Source: Pyrocephalus nanus
Lineage: Eukaryota > Chordata > Aves > Passeriformes > Tyrannidae
NCBI GenBank assembly: GCA_038380795.1
Contig: CM076266.1
Span: forward strand, 16,652,145-16,716,144
Direction: 5' to 3'
Length of the DNA stretch: 64,000 nt
The notes beneath the pieces were generated by a model. It worked only from the letters and a program-made list of their open reading frames with translations, was not told where the DNA came from and did not search any database. Position numbers and translations under genes: made by a program. Positions 50,261 through 63,575 of this stretch are shown here, piece after piece (positions within the stretch are counted from its first letter, which is position 1; each line of letters begins with the position of its first letter).

Positions 50261-50811
50261 ATTTTGAGAGGGTCAGAGCTGCAGTGTGGCAGAGGAGGTG
50301 TCACCAGCTTTGCTGGGTCCTCTGCAAATCAGGGAGACTCCAGGAGCAGACTGTGCACAGATCCTGACTGAAATGTCCCCCTGGCTGCAACCTTGTTGTT
50401 CTAATGCTAGTCCTTGCCACGACAGCTCCAGCTCTGTGCCTGACCTGGAAGTGACAGGGTTTTGCCGCACTCCTGGAGAAGCAGCAGGTCCCCTGGCACG
50501 TTCAAGTTATCCCCTCTAGTGGCACTAACAATATCCTGCACTTTTCTCCTCTTGCGAGTTTGGCCAAGCTTTGATAAACCACATTTTACAGGAAGGAGGG
50601 AAAGGTACCCAGAGCTGAAGTGCCTTGGCAGTGAAGCAGCTACAGGGTCAAAATCAGAACCAGGATATCTGACCACTTGGTCCAGCCTCCTCCATCACCC
50701 TGCCACAGGTGCAGTAGCAGCTCCAGCCCCAGAGTGGTTCTTTCCTCTGTCTCTGTGCCTCTCTTTCCCCACAGCGCACTGCACAGGGATGCTTGGAGAG
50801 GGATGGTAAGT
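50261..50811 (+). other. GC-richer patch with a splice-bounded candidate exon
   Basis: This half-kilobase is visibly richer in G and C than the surrounding intron. It ends in a strong polypyrimidine acceptor (CTCTCTTTCCCCACAG at 50759-50774), a 31-nt segment (50775-50805) and a perfect-looking donor GTAAGT (50806-50811). The segment would shift the ELMO1 frame if spliced in. The donor could equally serve an alternative first exon beginning further upstream. The patch lies in the intron expected to hold the short-isoform promoter. There is no transcript evidence. Confidence 0.3.
50530..50695 (+). repeat. MIR-like tRNA-derived SINE fragment
   Basis: The order of matches follows the MIR core: CCACATTTTACAGG (consensus CCCATTTTACAG), GGAGGGAAAGGTACCCAGAG (consensus GAGGAAACTGAGGCACAGAG), TGAAGTGCCTTGGC (consensus TTAAGTGACTTGCC), GAAGCAGCTACAGG, then AATCAGAACCAGGATATCTG (consensus GCAGAGCCAGGATTTGAACCC...TCTG). 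The 5' part before 50578 is less certain. Confidence 0.62.
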
Positions 50812-53800
50812 AATAGCTTCAGGAATGGGAAAGAACCCTTACCTCAAACAGGAGAAAAATTAATGCAGAAAAACTTGAAAGTAAAATCCTTTGGTTAGTC
50901 TGTAAATCTGTCTGTCACCTCCTTTTCAATTCAACGAATTAAAAAAAAAGGGATGGTAAATAGCTCTTCATGGATGCCCTCCAAAGCATTATTGTTTTCT
51001 TATGGGCCTGAAGTAGACGAATTTAACTTCTTTTGGGAGAAGCTTTGGAAAGCTGTTCTGTTTGCATTTTACCAGTGGGAAATGCCAGGCTAGTGGAATG
51101 ATTGCACCTCTCTGTTAGCTTTATTGCACCTTCCCTTGAGAATGCTTTGTTTGTATCAATCAGGGATACTGCAAATAAATTATTCTCACATAGAATGAAT
51201 TCAGTATTCCCCAGGCTATGGCAGATTAGCACAAATTAAATCCCAGATTTTCACACCTGAGGCCAATAGCACTTTATTAGCTTTTATTGGAAACAGAAAA
51301 TTGCCAAAAATATATTGTATCGTTAATTGTGTAATGCATGAATTTATAAAAAAATTATAGCAATTAACATTTTGCAAGTCTGCTGCATAACTTACACAGA
51401 AAATGAGACTTTTTAGTTGAAGAAAAAAACTCCCTTCAAATACAGTAGAAATCTTTTAGAAGAGCATAATTGCAAAAAGATTGTTAGGTCTATTCCTTTA
51501 GTAACCCCTTCCTTAAGAATGGTCTGTTTCAAGCAGTGCAGTAGTTTGAAGCATTTAATGTGATGTAGGAAGAGCCTGCTTAGGACCTTTCCCTAGCATT
51601 TGGTCAGTGTTCCCTGACCAAAATGCATATGCTTTTTGTGGCCTAGATATTCCAAATGTATGCCTTCATTGGCTGCTCATTTCAGAATAGTTCTGTTTAG
51701 TCTTCTCTGTGCATTTTATCTACATCTGTCAGGTCTCCAAATATGTCCCACTGTGTTTGTCAAAGACAGTTTATTACTTGTCTGTTGCTCCTGGCTGCAG
51801 GAACCTGAGAAGGGGTGTTTAAGATGCTGAAGATGCGGCTTTCCTCTTACTGAGGGGTCAGTCTGTAAAAATCATATTTAAGTATTCATACTCCAAAGGC
51901 TGGGACTGTCAAGCTCAAAGGGACTGAACAAGAGTATTGCATTTTTAAATCTAGTTGGTTGTTTCACTTTGAAAACTTTTCATTGTCAAGAATGCAAATA
52001 CATTTTAAAAAATTAATTTGTGAAATATAAGTTGCTAGGCTGCCTAATGAGGCAGTAAGGAGCCACACTTGCCCTTTCTTTGCACTCTGTAGCTTATGAA
52101 CTATTTTTTCCAGTTCAAAGGCTTTTTTTCCACTTAAAACAGTATCTTTACTATTTTCTGTCTTTGCCACAAGGCTTTGAAAGTCTTTAGAAATAGGGTC
52201 ATATCTAGTTATAGCTGAACGATCCTTCTCCAGTGATCACATATGCAATGATTTCATAGAGGGCATAATCTTAAAAGGAAAAGCATTTTAAATCTTGATT
52301 TCTGTCCTTTCTGACCATTTATATGCCAGGACAGGTATGCTAACAAATAGAAGGGTTCTTCAAGCCAAAAGCAAGGAAGGGATGTCTCAACAAAACATCT
52401 GCTTTTTAAAAAAAAAAAAAAGAAAAAAAGGAAAAAAGTATTTTAGTGTAATCCATTCCTTGGCCAGCAGCTTGCCTTATCCTTTCCCCAGCGATGAAAG
52501 TCACTGTTCATGTGAAATCTCTTATTTGTGGGAAACTTAGCCATCACTGGCAGAGTGGATTTTATCCCCCAGATTTCTAGTGAAGTCTGTGTGTTATTGT
52601 AGAACACATGCGGGTCTGTGTAACACCCTGGAGATGGCAATTTTAAAAACTGCTGGTACTTCATATTTTCAAAGCGCTCTTCATTTTCATCTCTGTGGGT
52701 GCTGATCAAACCAATAAACTTCTCAGCCTTCAAAAAGATGATTGAGTGGAAAGCCTTATATCCAGAGGAGAAACACTGAGTGTAGGTTATCTGTGCTAAC
52801 CACGTTTTTTCTACTCCATAGAAACCTTTCGCACTGGAAAAAAAAGTGCCTCACTTGCATGTAGAGTGTGTTAGCTGCTGAGGGAAATGATATAACCTAA
52901 CTGCAACTGTCACCAAAACAGCATATTTTGTGACATTGCCCCTGTCATTCCTGTCTAAAAGTGTGGATAATAATGAGATCCCAGGAACCACTCTTGTCTA
53001 TGTATTTTTATTTCTTCTTTCTAGGATATGTTTTTGTAGTACAGTTAAATCAGAGGTGTATGGCATATGGCTTTTTGCTGCATGAATTGCTGGTGATGTG
53101 AATGTCAGTGGGCATATAATACCAGATTTTCATTTTGTGAATTACAATGCATGGAATTCAGCCTGAGAGCTCCCCAGACTATAGACCTTATTATAGGCAA
53201 ATAAAAAAGGGAGGGAAGGGGGGAGAGGTGATGTCTCGGAGATTTTGTTTCAGTTGAAATGAGGTTATCGTGGTGAATGATACAGCTGACAATGGGATTT
53301 TTATAGCCTCTCTTGGAGTAGCAGAAGAGCTTGTATTATTGTTGGTTGGCTTTAAATAATTGTAATCTAAATAGCACCATGGTTGAAAAGAGCAGCAGAA
53401 ATCTTTCATACGTGTCTCATAAACAAAGCCAGGGTGCTTTGTTGCCTTTGTCTCATCTGTCCTTATACAAATGTCCTTCATTGTTTGCAGTTTACATCTC
53501 GTGTATTGTCTTGATTGAATACGTCAGTCACCATTAAAAAGGCATTTGCCAGTCAGTCACTGCTGCTGCTTGCCTCTATTTTTAGCACATGAGGTAACTG
53601 CCCAGCATCTGACAAGCTGATCCTGCTACCCGATGCACCAGTGTAAATTAAGGTTGGCTGTGACAGAGGCATATGGGAAGAGAGGGCTGCTGGGTGCAGG
53701 CACGAATGGAAAGGACAGTGCGTGGGTGCCGATGGGCTCTCCTCTCCTTTACCCACACCAGCTATTTCAAGCTGCGTCTACACCATGCACACTGGGCCAA

Positions 53801-56474
53801 CAAACGTGTCTCTGCTGGCTCTCTTTAGGTTACCTTGGGCACACAACCTTGGGTTACATTAGGGACACACAGAGAACAGTTAGTCTGAAAAGCTTTCTTA
53901 GGTGATCACAGCCTAAACTGGGCCTTGGTTTGCTAATGTGAACTGTTCTCAAGTTCTCAGATGTTGGATGAGTGGGAAAATAGAGGGGGATGGGAGGTGA
54001 GGGGTTTAGCACGTTCTTTTTGAAGGAAGTGTTGGATTTTGCACTGCAGAGTATTTGGCCCTGAGACCACAGGGCAGTTGTTACTTGGGATGGTAGTGAA
54101 GCTGAGACATATGAACTTGGATTTTGCCACATTTCTGCTGAGAGCTAAATAGCTTACTGAAGGATGGAAGGCGTTGTGTGTGCCTCTGAAAGTGGTAAGG
54201 CCCTTTGACCCCCACCACTGTGGATCTGAATAGCATGCAAAAAATCTTGTAGATTTATTGAGGACTGAAAGATAGTTTATTGAGAGGCTCCCTCTCAGTT
54301 CCTCAAGTTGCCTTTATTTGTCAGTCATATACGAGCAAGCAGAGAAGCAAGGCCCCTTGTAACACATATGAAAGCTGAGGAATATCACCTTATAAGCTGA
54401 GCACGGGAATGGAAGGAGATTTGATGCCATGTAAGTATGTTGACCCAAACACCAAAGAGAGGTGAAAGAACAAATACCAAATTCTAGGTCAGAATCCTTG
54501 AAAAAGACGTTTGTGTAGATGATTAAAGATCTTGCCATGTCAGTTGAAGATACCATGGCATGACCATGAAACTGAAATGTCAGGGACCATCCTTGCATCA
54601 AGAATGTCAAGTCTGCTTCTAGAAGAGTGGAAGCATCTGGGGGAACAGCTTTCATACATGCTTTGAATTTTATGGTAATTTTTCTCTCTAGAGACTTATC
54701 TTCGGATTTCAAGCATCAGTTTTCTGTCTTACGGAAACTGACTGATCTCTCTTGTGTTGCTGATATGAGAACCTCATCAGCAAGAACTTGAAAGTTGCAG
54801 TTGTACCATTTTTCTTGAATAGTAAATGCTGCCTAGTCCTTTTTGTTGTAGTTAGACAAGAGTCCAAAGGAAACTACAGATCTCATCACATCCTTGTTAC
54901 ATTATCAGACTCTTCAGAAGCAATTGATCAGCCCTTCACAGTGAAAAGTCACAAAGTAGAAAAATGAAACATCCTTGTTTTTGTAAAATCAGATGTGTGA
55001 GATAAAGGATGTAATCTCACATCTGTCAGGATTTTCATATCCCTTCCAAGAATTCATACCTATGTAAGTTAGGGATCTGGAAGTTGTTAAAGGACTGTTT
55101 TATTCCCAATGATATTCTTTTCTCTCTTTTTTCAATTTAATTTAATATGGCTTGATCTGATTGTCATATAACTGATTTTTTCAGAAGCATATCTATATAA
55201 ACAAGTGACTGCATGTAGAAATCTTACTGGATTTCTTTCTCTGTTCTAAGTGAACCTTCATTTAGCTTCTCTCCCTGTTCAGTATTTCACCCAGAATTAT
55301 TCCCCTAGATTTTCCTTCTGTCTGTCTGCTTTCCTTGGAGCAATGGCATGGCTCATAGCACTTCCACCTGTCTTAAGGAGGGTGATAATAACTTTTCTCA
55401 CCTTCTAGCCAGGGATGCCTGCTGACTACTTTGCACAGCCACGTCTACCATCAAGACGTCAGAAAAGACTCTTTGAGGTCCTAGAATATTGGACTCCAAT
55501 TTGTGAAGTTAGGAGTTATTGGCAGCTCTCTATTTTCAGCAGTGGTGGAAATCTGAAGGCCGCTCTTAAAATTGTAAAGTCAAAATTACACAAGCAGACA
55601 TGTTTCTTATTCCTAAAAATTGAACTACATGGACAAAAAAAAGTCTTCCCTTGCAAGTATTGGTGTAACTACAACATATTAATAATGGTAGCAGAGAACT
55701 GGATATTGTTTTACCTAGCCTAATTCCACATACAGTGGGCTGCAAAGTTTAATTTACTTAGAGAAAAAAAGTGTCTCCGCCAATCTAGGAGATAAACTTC
55801 AGGTAGAAGGTATGGTGTGTGTGCACCTTGAAAATGGTTTCAGTTAGATACATAGCCTAAATACCCCTTTGCTATGTAAAATCATTAAAGTACCAGCTAA
55901 GGCAAAATCTTTAAACCAGTGGTTCTACTTGAGGAGAAAAGAAAGAAAATATCTCCATAAAACTTATTTAGCTTTGCATGGGCTAGGGGTTTTTTATTGC
56001 CTTGTTGCTTTTAAGCTCTTGAGAACAGCATGTTTCATAGCTACTCAATTTGCTTTAGTTATTATCATTTGAAAGAGTTTGATGATTCTAATTTCCTTTT
56101 CTACGCTTCTTGATTTTTGGTAGATGTTTCTCAATTTTAGTAGTAGAGTAACACTTCAGCATCCTGTATTGATTTTTATGATGGCCAAGACTTTGATATA
56201 AATTTCTTCTGATATTTTCTTTGCTATTAAAAGCTGAGAATGTGTGGTTGCCAATGCAAACTGAGGACTCAGAAAGACTAATTTCATGTTTTACAAATAT
56301 AATTGTAAGTGCTTGCTTGTAGGATGGTCGGTGAGTTGATGAGTACCATGAATCACCAGTGCACCCTTGTGTGATATGGGCTAACTGCATGCTGGGTTGC
56401 ATTAGCGAAAGCATAGCTAGCATGTCAGAGGAAGGGATTATTTCCTCCAACTTGGCCTTTATGAGGCAGCAGCT
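50812..56474. other. Unique intronic sequence
   Basis: No exon recognised. It includes an A-rich run at 52409-52437, a G-rich purine patch at 53209-53228, and two AT-rich blocks (51240-51420 and 52440-52740) that look like conserved non-coding sequence. The minus frames at 54314-54712 and 56088-56543 carry no recognisable domain. Confidence 0.5.
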
Positions 56475-56956
56475 GAAGACTGTGTCCAGTTTTGTGCCCC
56501 AGTAACGGGGAGATATGAAGCTAGTCCAGCAAAAGGCCACCAATATGATTTAAGGACAATGGAGCACATGGTATTCAAGAGGAATGTGAATGAACCAGAT
56601 TTGTTCATCCTACAAAAGGCTAGGGACATGAGGGTGGATCCAGTTGTATCTTCTTCCATTGTTGGAACAAGAAGCTGAGAAGATGGCCTTCTCAGAAGTA
56701 CGCAGTGAAAGAAGAAAAGAGAAGTTGCAATGAAGGAAACTGTCACAATGTAGGGATAAAATACTCCCTCCTACTTAGAGTGGTGCAGCACTGGAACCAA
56801 TTGCACAGAGAGATTATGGAATCTTCATCCTTGGAGAAACTCAAAAGCTTGCCCAGACTTGTCCTGAGGAACCTGACTTAAGTGTGAAGTTAGCTCTGCT
56901 GTGCCTGCAGGACTTGATGATGCCTAGAAATTTCTAACAATCCGAATTATTTTGTA
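56475..56956 (+). repeat. CR1 LINE 3' end, old and diverged
   Basis: It reads TGTGTCCAGTTTTGTGCCCC, then GTCCAGCAAAAGGCCACCAA, GAACCAGATTTGTTCATCCT, TGGTGCAGCACTGGAACCAA, AGAGATTATGGAATCTTCAT and CTTGGAGAAACTCAAAAGC. This is the CR1 order (first-person block, LFSLE block, HWNxLP block, PSLExxK block), but with many substitutions and no open frame. The 3' tail (TTTCTAACAATCCGAATTAT) keeps only a trace of the terminal octamers. It is clearly older than the copies at 465-912 and 27867-28365. Confidence 0.88.
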
Positions 56957-59900
56957 GTTTTATGTGTAAAACCTACTTTCTAATGTTAAATAAAGTGCGA
57001 AAGATCCTTGTGATGGATTTTGTAGCCACTTTAAGAAGTCAGGCTTTCCCCATGAACTGCAGTGATCCCTTTGAAGCAGTTTAACTTGTCCTAGCTCTGA
57101 CAGCTGAACTGTTGCTACTCGGGGTATTTAAGCTCCTTCGGAAATTTCCTTCAGAAATTGAAAGCATTTCCTCAAACTGTTCTTGCTAGCATTTACAAAA
57201 GTATGTTTTATTAAATATTTACCACTGGCTACTACTGCTGCTCAGCTGACTTGTCTAACTCATTAGAGTATTTGAACCCTAATATTTAAAGCAGGCCAAG
57301 TCTGTAGAAATTGAAGAGCAGTGTTTGGCTCTAGTGGATTGGTTTGAGGGGTCTCGTGGTTTTGCGGTTGATTGTTGGGTTTTTTTGTTTTGTTTTTTTT
57401 GTTTGCTTTCCTAAATGCTTGTCTTGTACATAAACTTTCGTTTTAGCTGAAGCTCCATTGCTTACGGGTTGTAGCTTTAAGCACAAGCTGTCATTTTACC
57501 ACCAAGGGAAGTTTCAGGTATTTCTTTTAAGCACAGGTTTATGGCCAAAGGAGAATACCATTTAAATTGGCAGAACATACAAAGGGTTAAAAAGAAGGAA
57601 GGAAAGGTGACGTTAAGTGATTTTTAATTGGATAACAAAAATACACAAATTATGTCTTGCTGCATGTTGCCTGGAAAATTAGTGGTAGAGATGGGAAATT
57701 AGCCCACACCTCACTTGTCAATACTTTAATGACAAAACAACCTTGTCTTAGTTTCTTTTCTTGTGTCCTGATACACAATTCTTTTAGCAAGTAGACTTGT
57801 TTTTTTACTCCATGGTGGAAGCACCTTCCATATTAAAGCAAAATATTTTCCTTTTGTTTACATCCTTTAAAGATTAAAGTAATTAAGTGGTTAGATACCG
57901 TGTTTGCTGCATTTTTGATGTAAATGGCTGGCATGAAAATGCGTGACAATCTGAGATAGTAATGAGAAGGATGAAGATAAAATGAAGAGATGGCATTCAC
58001 ACTGTGTTTTTGTGCACAGCCTCTCATGCTGAGAGTTAGAAGCAGTAAAAATTTAAGAGCAATTACAAGAGAACCAGAGCTGTCAAAAATTTTTTTTTTC
58101 CTCTCTCTTCAAATGATCAGGAAGACTATAGTCATAAATGACAAATTTAATAATCAGTGTGTGTGTATGTGAGCGCAGCATTTGTGATTGCCAAGGCAAA
58201 CTAGGGCAACGCTGTGCCCACAGTAAGCCCAGCACTGCAGCTGGCTTTGGGTGGGTGGCTTTTCTGGAGCTGCCACAGGTGGAACAGATGCTCTGTGTTG
58301 GGCAGAAGGTCCACATGTAAGACAGGACCTTGAATATAGAAAGCTGTACATTCATGGTGCCTGGCTTCAGGACAAGCAGCAGTGCTGTTATTGCTAAGGA
58401 GAGATTATGCCTCAAGCTTTCTGGGAAAAAAAGTTCCCCACTGCCCAGATGTGAAAATTACTTTCAGACCAACACAGAAATATTGAACTCCACTAGACAG
58501 AATAACAGCTCAGGTGTGGAAGGCAGTCAGCCCTCCAGATCTCATTGCAGGTTACAGCTCAAATAGAAATGTTGTCTACAGTGACAGTATTAAAAAGTGT
58601 TACAAAAAAGCTTCCAAAAGCTTTGCATACTACATAGCAAAGTTATTCAGATTAAAATGAAAGGGCTGCAGAGAAACCAAGAAAACCAGCAAATCCCTTC
58701 TTTCTATTTTCCCAGCTAGCACAAAGTGTTATTTTAAAACTTAAAAAAAAAAAAAATTATATTCAGAAATTAAAAGAAGAAAAACAGGCAGAAAAATTGT
58801 GTAAGCACCATTAAGCTGCAGAAATTTCCCTTGGACACACTGCAGCACCTTTTCAAAGCAGCATATGGGGTTTATTCTGGTGACTCTAATTTTAACATGA
58901 ATGGGAGTCACGTGGAATACTCCTGGCATACTGCTTTGAAAATATATCCCTGCATGCTTAAGGAAGACTGAAATCTTTTTAAACATCTATTTTTATTTTC
59001 TTTTGAAAACCCAATTCTGAAATGTTTTTAAAGGAAAGAATTAATGGAATGAAAATGGCCCAACCATGAATAAAGCAGTAATATAACAGGTAGAAATACT
59101 ACTGGCTTAGCAATATACACGTTTGTGCTTCAGAGGTTGAGAAATGAAGACTTGGAGTTTGTATCCACTGTTGCAACTGCCTCTGTATTGCTTGACCTTT
59201 ATAAATTTGCCTCTTCACTTGGAAGACGAAGTAGTCGCTCCACCTCCCATGTGCAGAGAGCAGAGGGTTCAACACTGAGAGTACATGGCAGGATTTGTCT
59301 CTGCAATGGCAAGCATTGCCATGCTGCAGTATTGACAGCATCTTTAGCTCATGGGTGATTGAGACTGCAGAAATATGTACTCTGAAGATCGATTAGGGAG
59401 GCATTCATTAGCAGGAAGGAAGTTCTGAGCAGACTCAACAGCTCTGACAAAGTGAGCCAGACCACTGATAGAGCTGGGCCTGGTGTGTGGGCTGAATGTG
59501 AAGTAGGGTTGCCAGTGGGAAGTTCAGAGAGTCCTTTCTGACAGCCGGTCCTTCCTACCCATCTTCAGAGAAAACAGTCTTAACAGTTTCTTGAAATGTT
59601 TTGAAAAGGATAAGACAGAAAATGTCCATAAAACCATATTGATGAATACAGACATGAGCATAGTGAGGACTATGGACAGTCATCTGGTATCCTTCCAAAA
59701 ATTAAGAGAAAGAGGGAAAAGTTACTTTTCCTTTTCTAATACTTTTTTTCTTTTTTTCTTTCTATAACTTTGGTTTTGTGTGGACTGCTGCTTTAATGCT
59801 TGAGGATCTCCTCTGATTCTTTGCAATTTCTTATTGCCTGTCTTACTAATATTTATCTATCTTGACATCAGAGACCCATATGCAAAAAAAAAAAAAATTG

Positions 59901-62900
59901 CCTGCCTTTTAGCCTTTTATCCTTTTCACGAGATCTTCACCACTGATATGTTACACCATGATGCTGAGCTCTCCTGTCCTTCATATCTATTGACTTTGAG
60001 TGGGGTTCCTGCTGTCACTCCAACATGGTTTTTACTTCCCAGACTTAAACACAAGATGCAACAGGCAGCATAAAAGAAAGAGTATTTAAGTCAGCCTTAT
60101 TTAAGTAAGACACTTCATTTAAGCAAGCCTATTTATATAGCGAGGTTATTTATATTACAGTTGGCTGTGAATGGGCGTGTGTGGGCATGCTTCTGTTGTG
60201 CATGAGACACGTGTTTGGGGTATGTATATTTGGCTGCACATTTCCATACACATGGATTGAAGAAGTGGCTGCTGATGTCTTTGAGCAGGGGGTGCTGGCA
60301 AAGCCCAGCTCAGGGAGGCTTTGAAGTGCATGGGAACAGATTTGTGCTGCCAGAGGCTGATGCAGAATAGGAGTGTCAGTAGCTCATTTTGTGTGCCCCG
60401 AATTACCTTACGAGGGTATGGAGGATATTGTCCTTTCTAGCTAAAGCTCTGTTCACTCGGTAGATTGCTCCTATTAGAGCATACTTGCAATAACTATGTG
60501 GAAAACAGCCCTAACTGTTCATTCAGCTTATGTGAGCATTGATTTGACTTTCATTCCTGCATGAGCTGGAAGCAGACAGAGCACGTTTTTCTCAAGAAAG
60601 AGAAGTTGTGCACATGCTTGATCTGGAAACTAGACTCATGTTTTCCATTCCTCTCATTCACTGTAGTCTCAGCAATCCCCTTCTCCCACCAGAGCCTTCT
60701 GACACTTACTTTTCCCTGCAAGCCTGTGATATAAAAGTAGTGTGAAGGGGATGTGATAAATGGTGGATAGGCCCTCATCAATAGCTATTAAACTAATAGT
60801 TTTCAGGTTCTTCACAGCAGCTGGGAAGGTGAACCAAGGCAAAGATAAGCCTGTAATTGAGTCTTTTTCAGTAGTCTCATTCTAAACATCATCAACTGGC
60901 ATTGTCATTCTGGTCTTAAAGGTGCATAATCACACCAATACAGTTCCTCTCCAAGCTGCTCGGTATCTGATTGTTGCTCTTAAATAACACTCAGCAGAAG
61001 CTTTTGAAATTAAAACAAATATAGAAAAGTCTGCTCAATAAAAATTCCATTTCTTTTTCCAGAATGCCTAGGCAAGTATATACTGGGTTTTTAGAAATTT
61101 GGAGATGTTTGCTACCATTATTCATTGTGTGAGTCTTAAGGGTCTGTTGGATAAAACCCAAAGCCCCTGCTTCGGGTCTCACACTACTAATCTGTTCCCC
61201 ATTAGCAAGAGAGAGCAGGAGTTTTGTGTGAACAGATTTAATCTTCCTGTGCAGCAGATGTGCTGACACATGGGTTTCTACAGTCAATGGGGTAAATAAT
61301 CTCCTGTTTAAGTAATTTCTAAGTACCTATTTATGTAATTAACACATTAAAAAAATCATGCGTCATTATTTAAATGGTGAACCATGGCAGCATCAAAATA
61401 AGTTCAGGTAACTGAGACAGAAGAAATTTTCCTTTATTTTGTCCCTTAAATAGTTCTTTGGTTTTGTTAAAAGCAGAAAAGTTAAAGAAATCATTCTGTT
61501 GCCATTTCATATGACTGAGCAGAGATTTAATCGGCATATTCCAGATGAGGAAAACCACAATGAACTAATGAATAAGATGGACTGGAGCATGCATGTGTGT
61601 AAGAGAGGCAAGACCAAGCATATACAGGGTGTAATTTGTTTCAGCAGTGTTAGTGCAATGAATGTTCCTTAGTGCCTGTCCTGGAAGTCTTAGACTGGAT
61701 TGCAGATAAATCCAGCTTCTGTTGCTTGTTTGGCAGTGTGTGCAAAGCCTGAGCTGGAGAAGTAGCTAAAGATGGAAGAATATTGCAGGTAAATTGCTGC
61801 AGTGATGTGAAATCGTTCTTTCCCAGGCATGTGTACTTCAGGCCAAGTGATTGAATGAGAGAATTGAGATTACAGTGACATGACTGAAACTTTTCTATTT
61901 TGCAAAGGGTTCTGGTACAAAATTATTATATGCATTTGAACAACAAAGGAGGCAGCAGGGAAAATCCGAGCCACAAATGTGGATGAAGAGTATGGGATAG
62001 ATTTGAGAGATAGTGCTCATATAGACTGAGTGTACTAAAATTTGTAAAACTCACATGATGATTTCTGAGCCTCTTGCAGTTGTGTATTTAAGAGCGCCAT
62101 GTAAGGAATCTTGAAGCTGATGATGTATACTGTGAAACCTTTTGCTGCCTACTGTCTGGATTTATTATAACTGATTTGAAATTCTTCAGTGTCCTCTCAT
62201 GCTATATGACTGCAGTGTATGTTTAAAATGGCAAGACTTAAAGGTTGCAGACAGCTGCGGGGGCTTGTGTATTTTAAGAGCTTTTTTTAATATGATAGCT
62301 ATCCAAAGACAAACTAACTTTGATTGTATATGACACTACTGCCAAACCTAAACATCACTTGAGGTTGTTTGTCAGATAGGGCTCTGCTGTACCTAGTATC
62401 AAGGTTAGAAATACTTTTTTTGTTGTTTGTGGATGTATCAAAATCTATCCAACTTCAAATTTGCTCACTGTGATGAAATAGTCTCCCTCTAAGCAACTCA
62501 GTTTCTCTTTCTTCCTTTTTTTATACTAGGTTTCTTATGTCTGGTTGTGGTGGCTTTCTTCTTTTGTTTGTTTTTTTAAGATGGGGATATTTTTGTTCTA
62601 TATCAAACATTTTAGATTTTCTTGGAGTTATTATTGGGGGTGGAAAAAGAACCCACTGTTATTTTGTCTAGACTAGGAAGTCTTCTTTTGCTACCCAGAC
62701 TACGTGTAATCATTTAGCAAAAGGAAAACTGAGAAATATTCATGTCAGTTCCTGTAGACAATTTCAGGATTGTTTTTAGGCTGCCTTTGGCTTAGCTGAA
62801 GTGCTTCAGAGAAGATGAAGAAGAATTGCAAATTCAACACCCCTAGACAGTCATCATCCAGACTGCTGTTGTGTATGTCTAGGACTGTTGCATGAAATTC

Positions 62901-63425
62901 TATAAAGCTCTGATTTTATTTGTATAAGACAAGTGGAGATTTTCTTTCATGCACGTCTCTGCATCTTGAAGGCTTTTAACCTATTTATGCATCCTCAGAA
63001 GGGAGGAAACTTGCCCAGTGGTGCAGGAAGATACTTGGATGCTCCTGGTGCTCAAAGTACAGGGTAAAGTAGTGAACATTAAATGTGCACACTGGTGCTG
63101 GGATGGTGCAAATTAAATCTGTCCATGCTTTGCATAAGGAAAGATTCTGTGGGTTTGTAATTCATATAGACTTTCTGGGTGCTGCGGTGGCAGATCACCT
63201 CTGAAGGTCATGTCTAATCTGATTTGCAAAGCTGTGTTCCTGACTGTTTTCAGCAGCTTATATATCACTTGGGTGTTCCTATTCAGATAATCTTTGTGTT
63301 TTGTAGTAAGGCTGTCTTAAATGGCAGAAAGGATAGATTGTTGTTTATTCTGTGTCTCAGCATTTTCATTTTAATTTATGTTTATGTGTTGCTATCCAAA
63401 AACTTATTTCAGATACAGTAAAATT

Positions 63426-63440
63426 GGGGGGGGGGGGGGG
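63426..63440 (+). repeat. Poly(G) run
   Basis: Fifteen consecutive G, the longest G homopolymer in the window. Long pure G runs are uncommon in AT-rich avian introns and are also prone to length error in sequencing. Confidence 0.9.
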
Positions 63441-63524
63441 AATCTGTCAGAGTTTCTCATTTGAAATAAAGTGTAGGGGCCTCCTGATAAAGAGACATAA
63501 GCTTTTCTGATATTAGGATTTGAG

Positions 63525-63575
63525 GAAAAAAAAACACAAAACAAAAAAAACAACAAACAAAACAAAACCAAATTA
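63525..63575 (+). repeat. A/C-rich tract
   Basis: A run broken by single C (AAAAC, AACAAAC, AAAACC), about 85 bp after the 15-G run. Possible decayed poly(A) tail; no element body recognised. Confidence 0.7.

Noticed and set aside
54314..54712. 132-codon minus-strand frame
   Set aside because: No recognisable domain and no splice or promoter context. A frame of this length is expected by chance in 64 kb.
55415..55723. 102-codon plus-strand frame preceded by an acceptor-like CACCTTCTAG
   Set aside because: The peptide does not match the next ELMO1 segment (VMQVVKEQ...) or any family I know, and no clear donor bounds a convincing exon.
56088..56746. Overlapping minus-strand frames of 151 and 95 codons
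   Set aside because: They partly run antisense through a decayed plus-strand CR1, and no protein family is visible.
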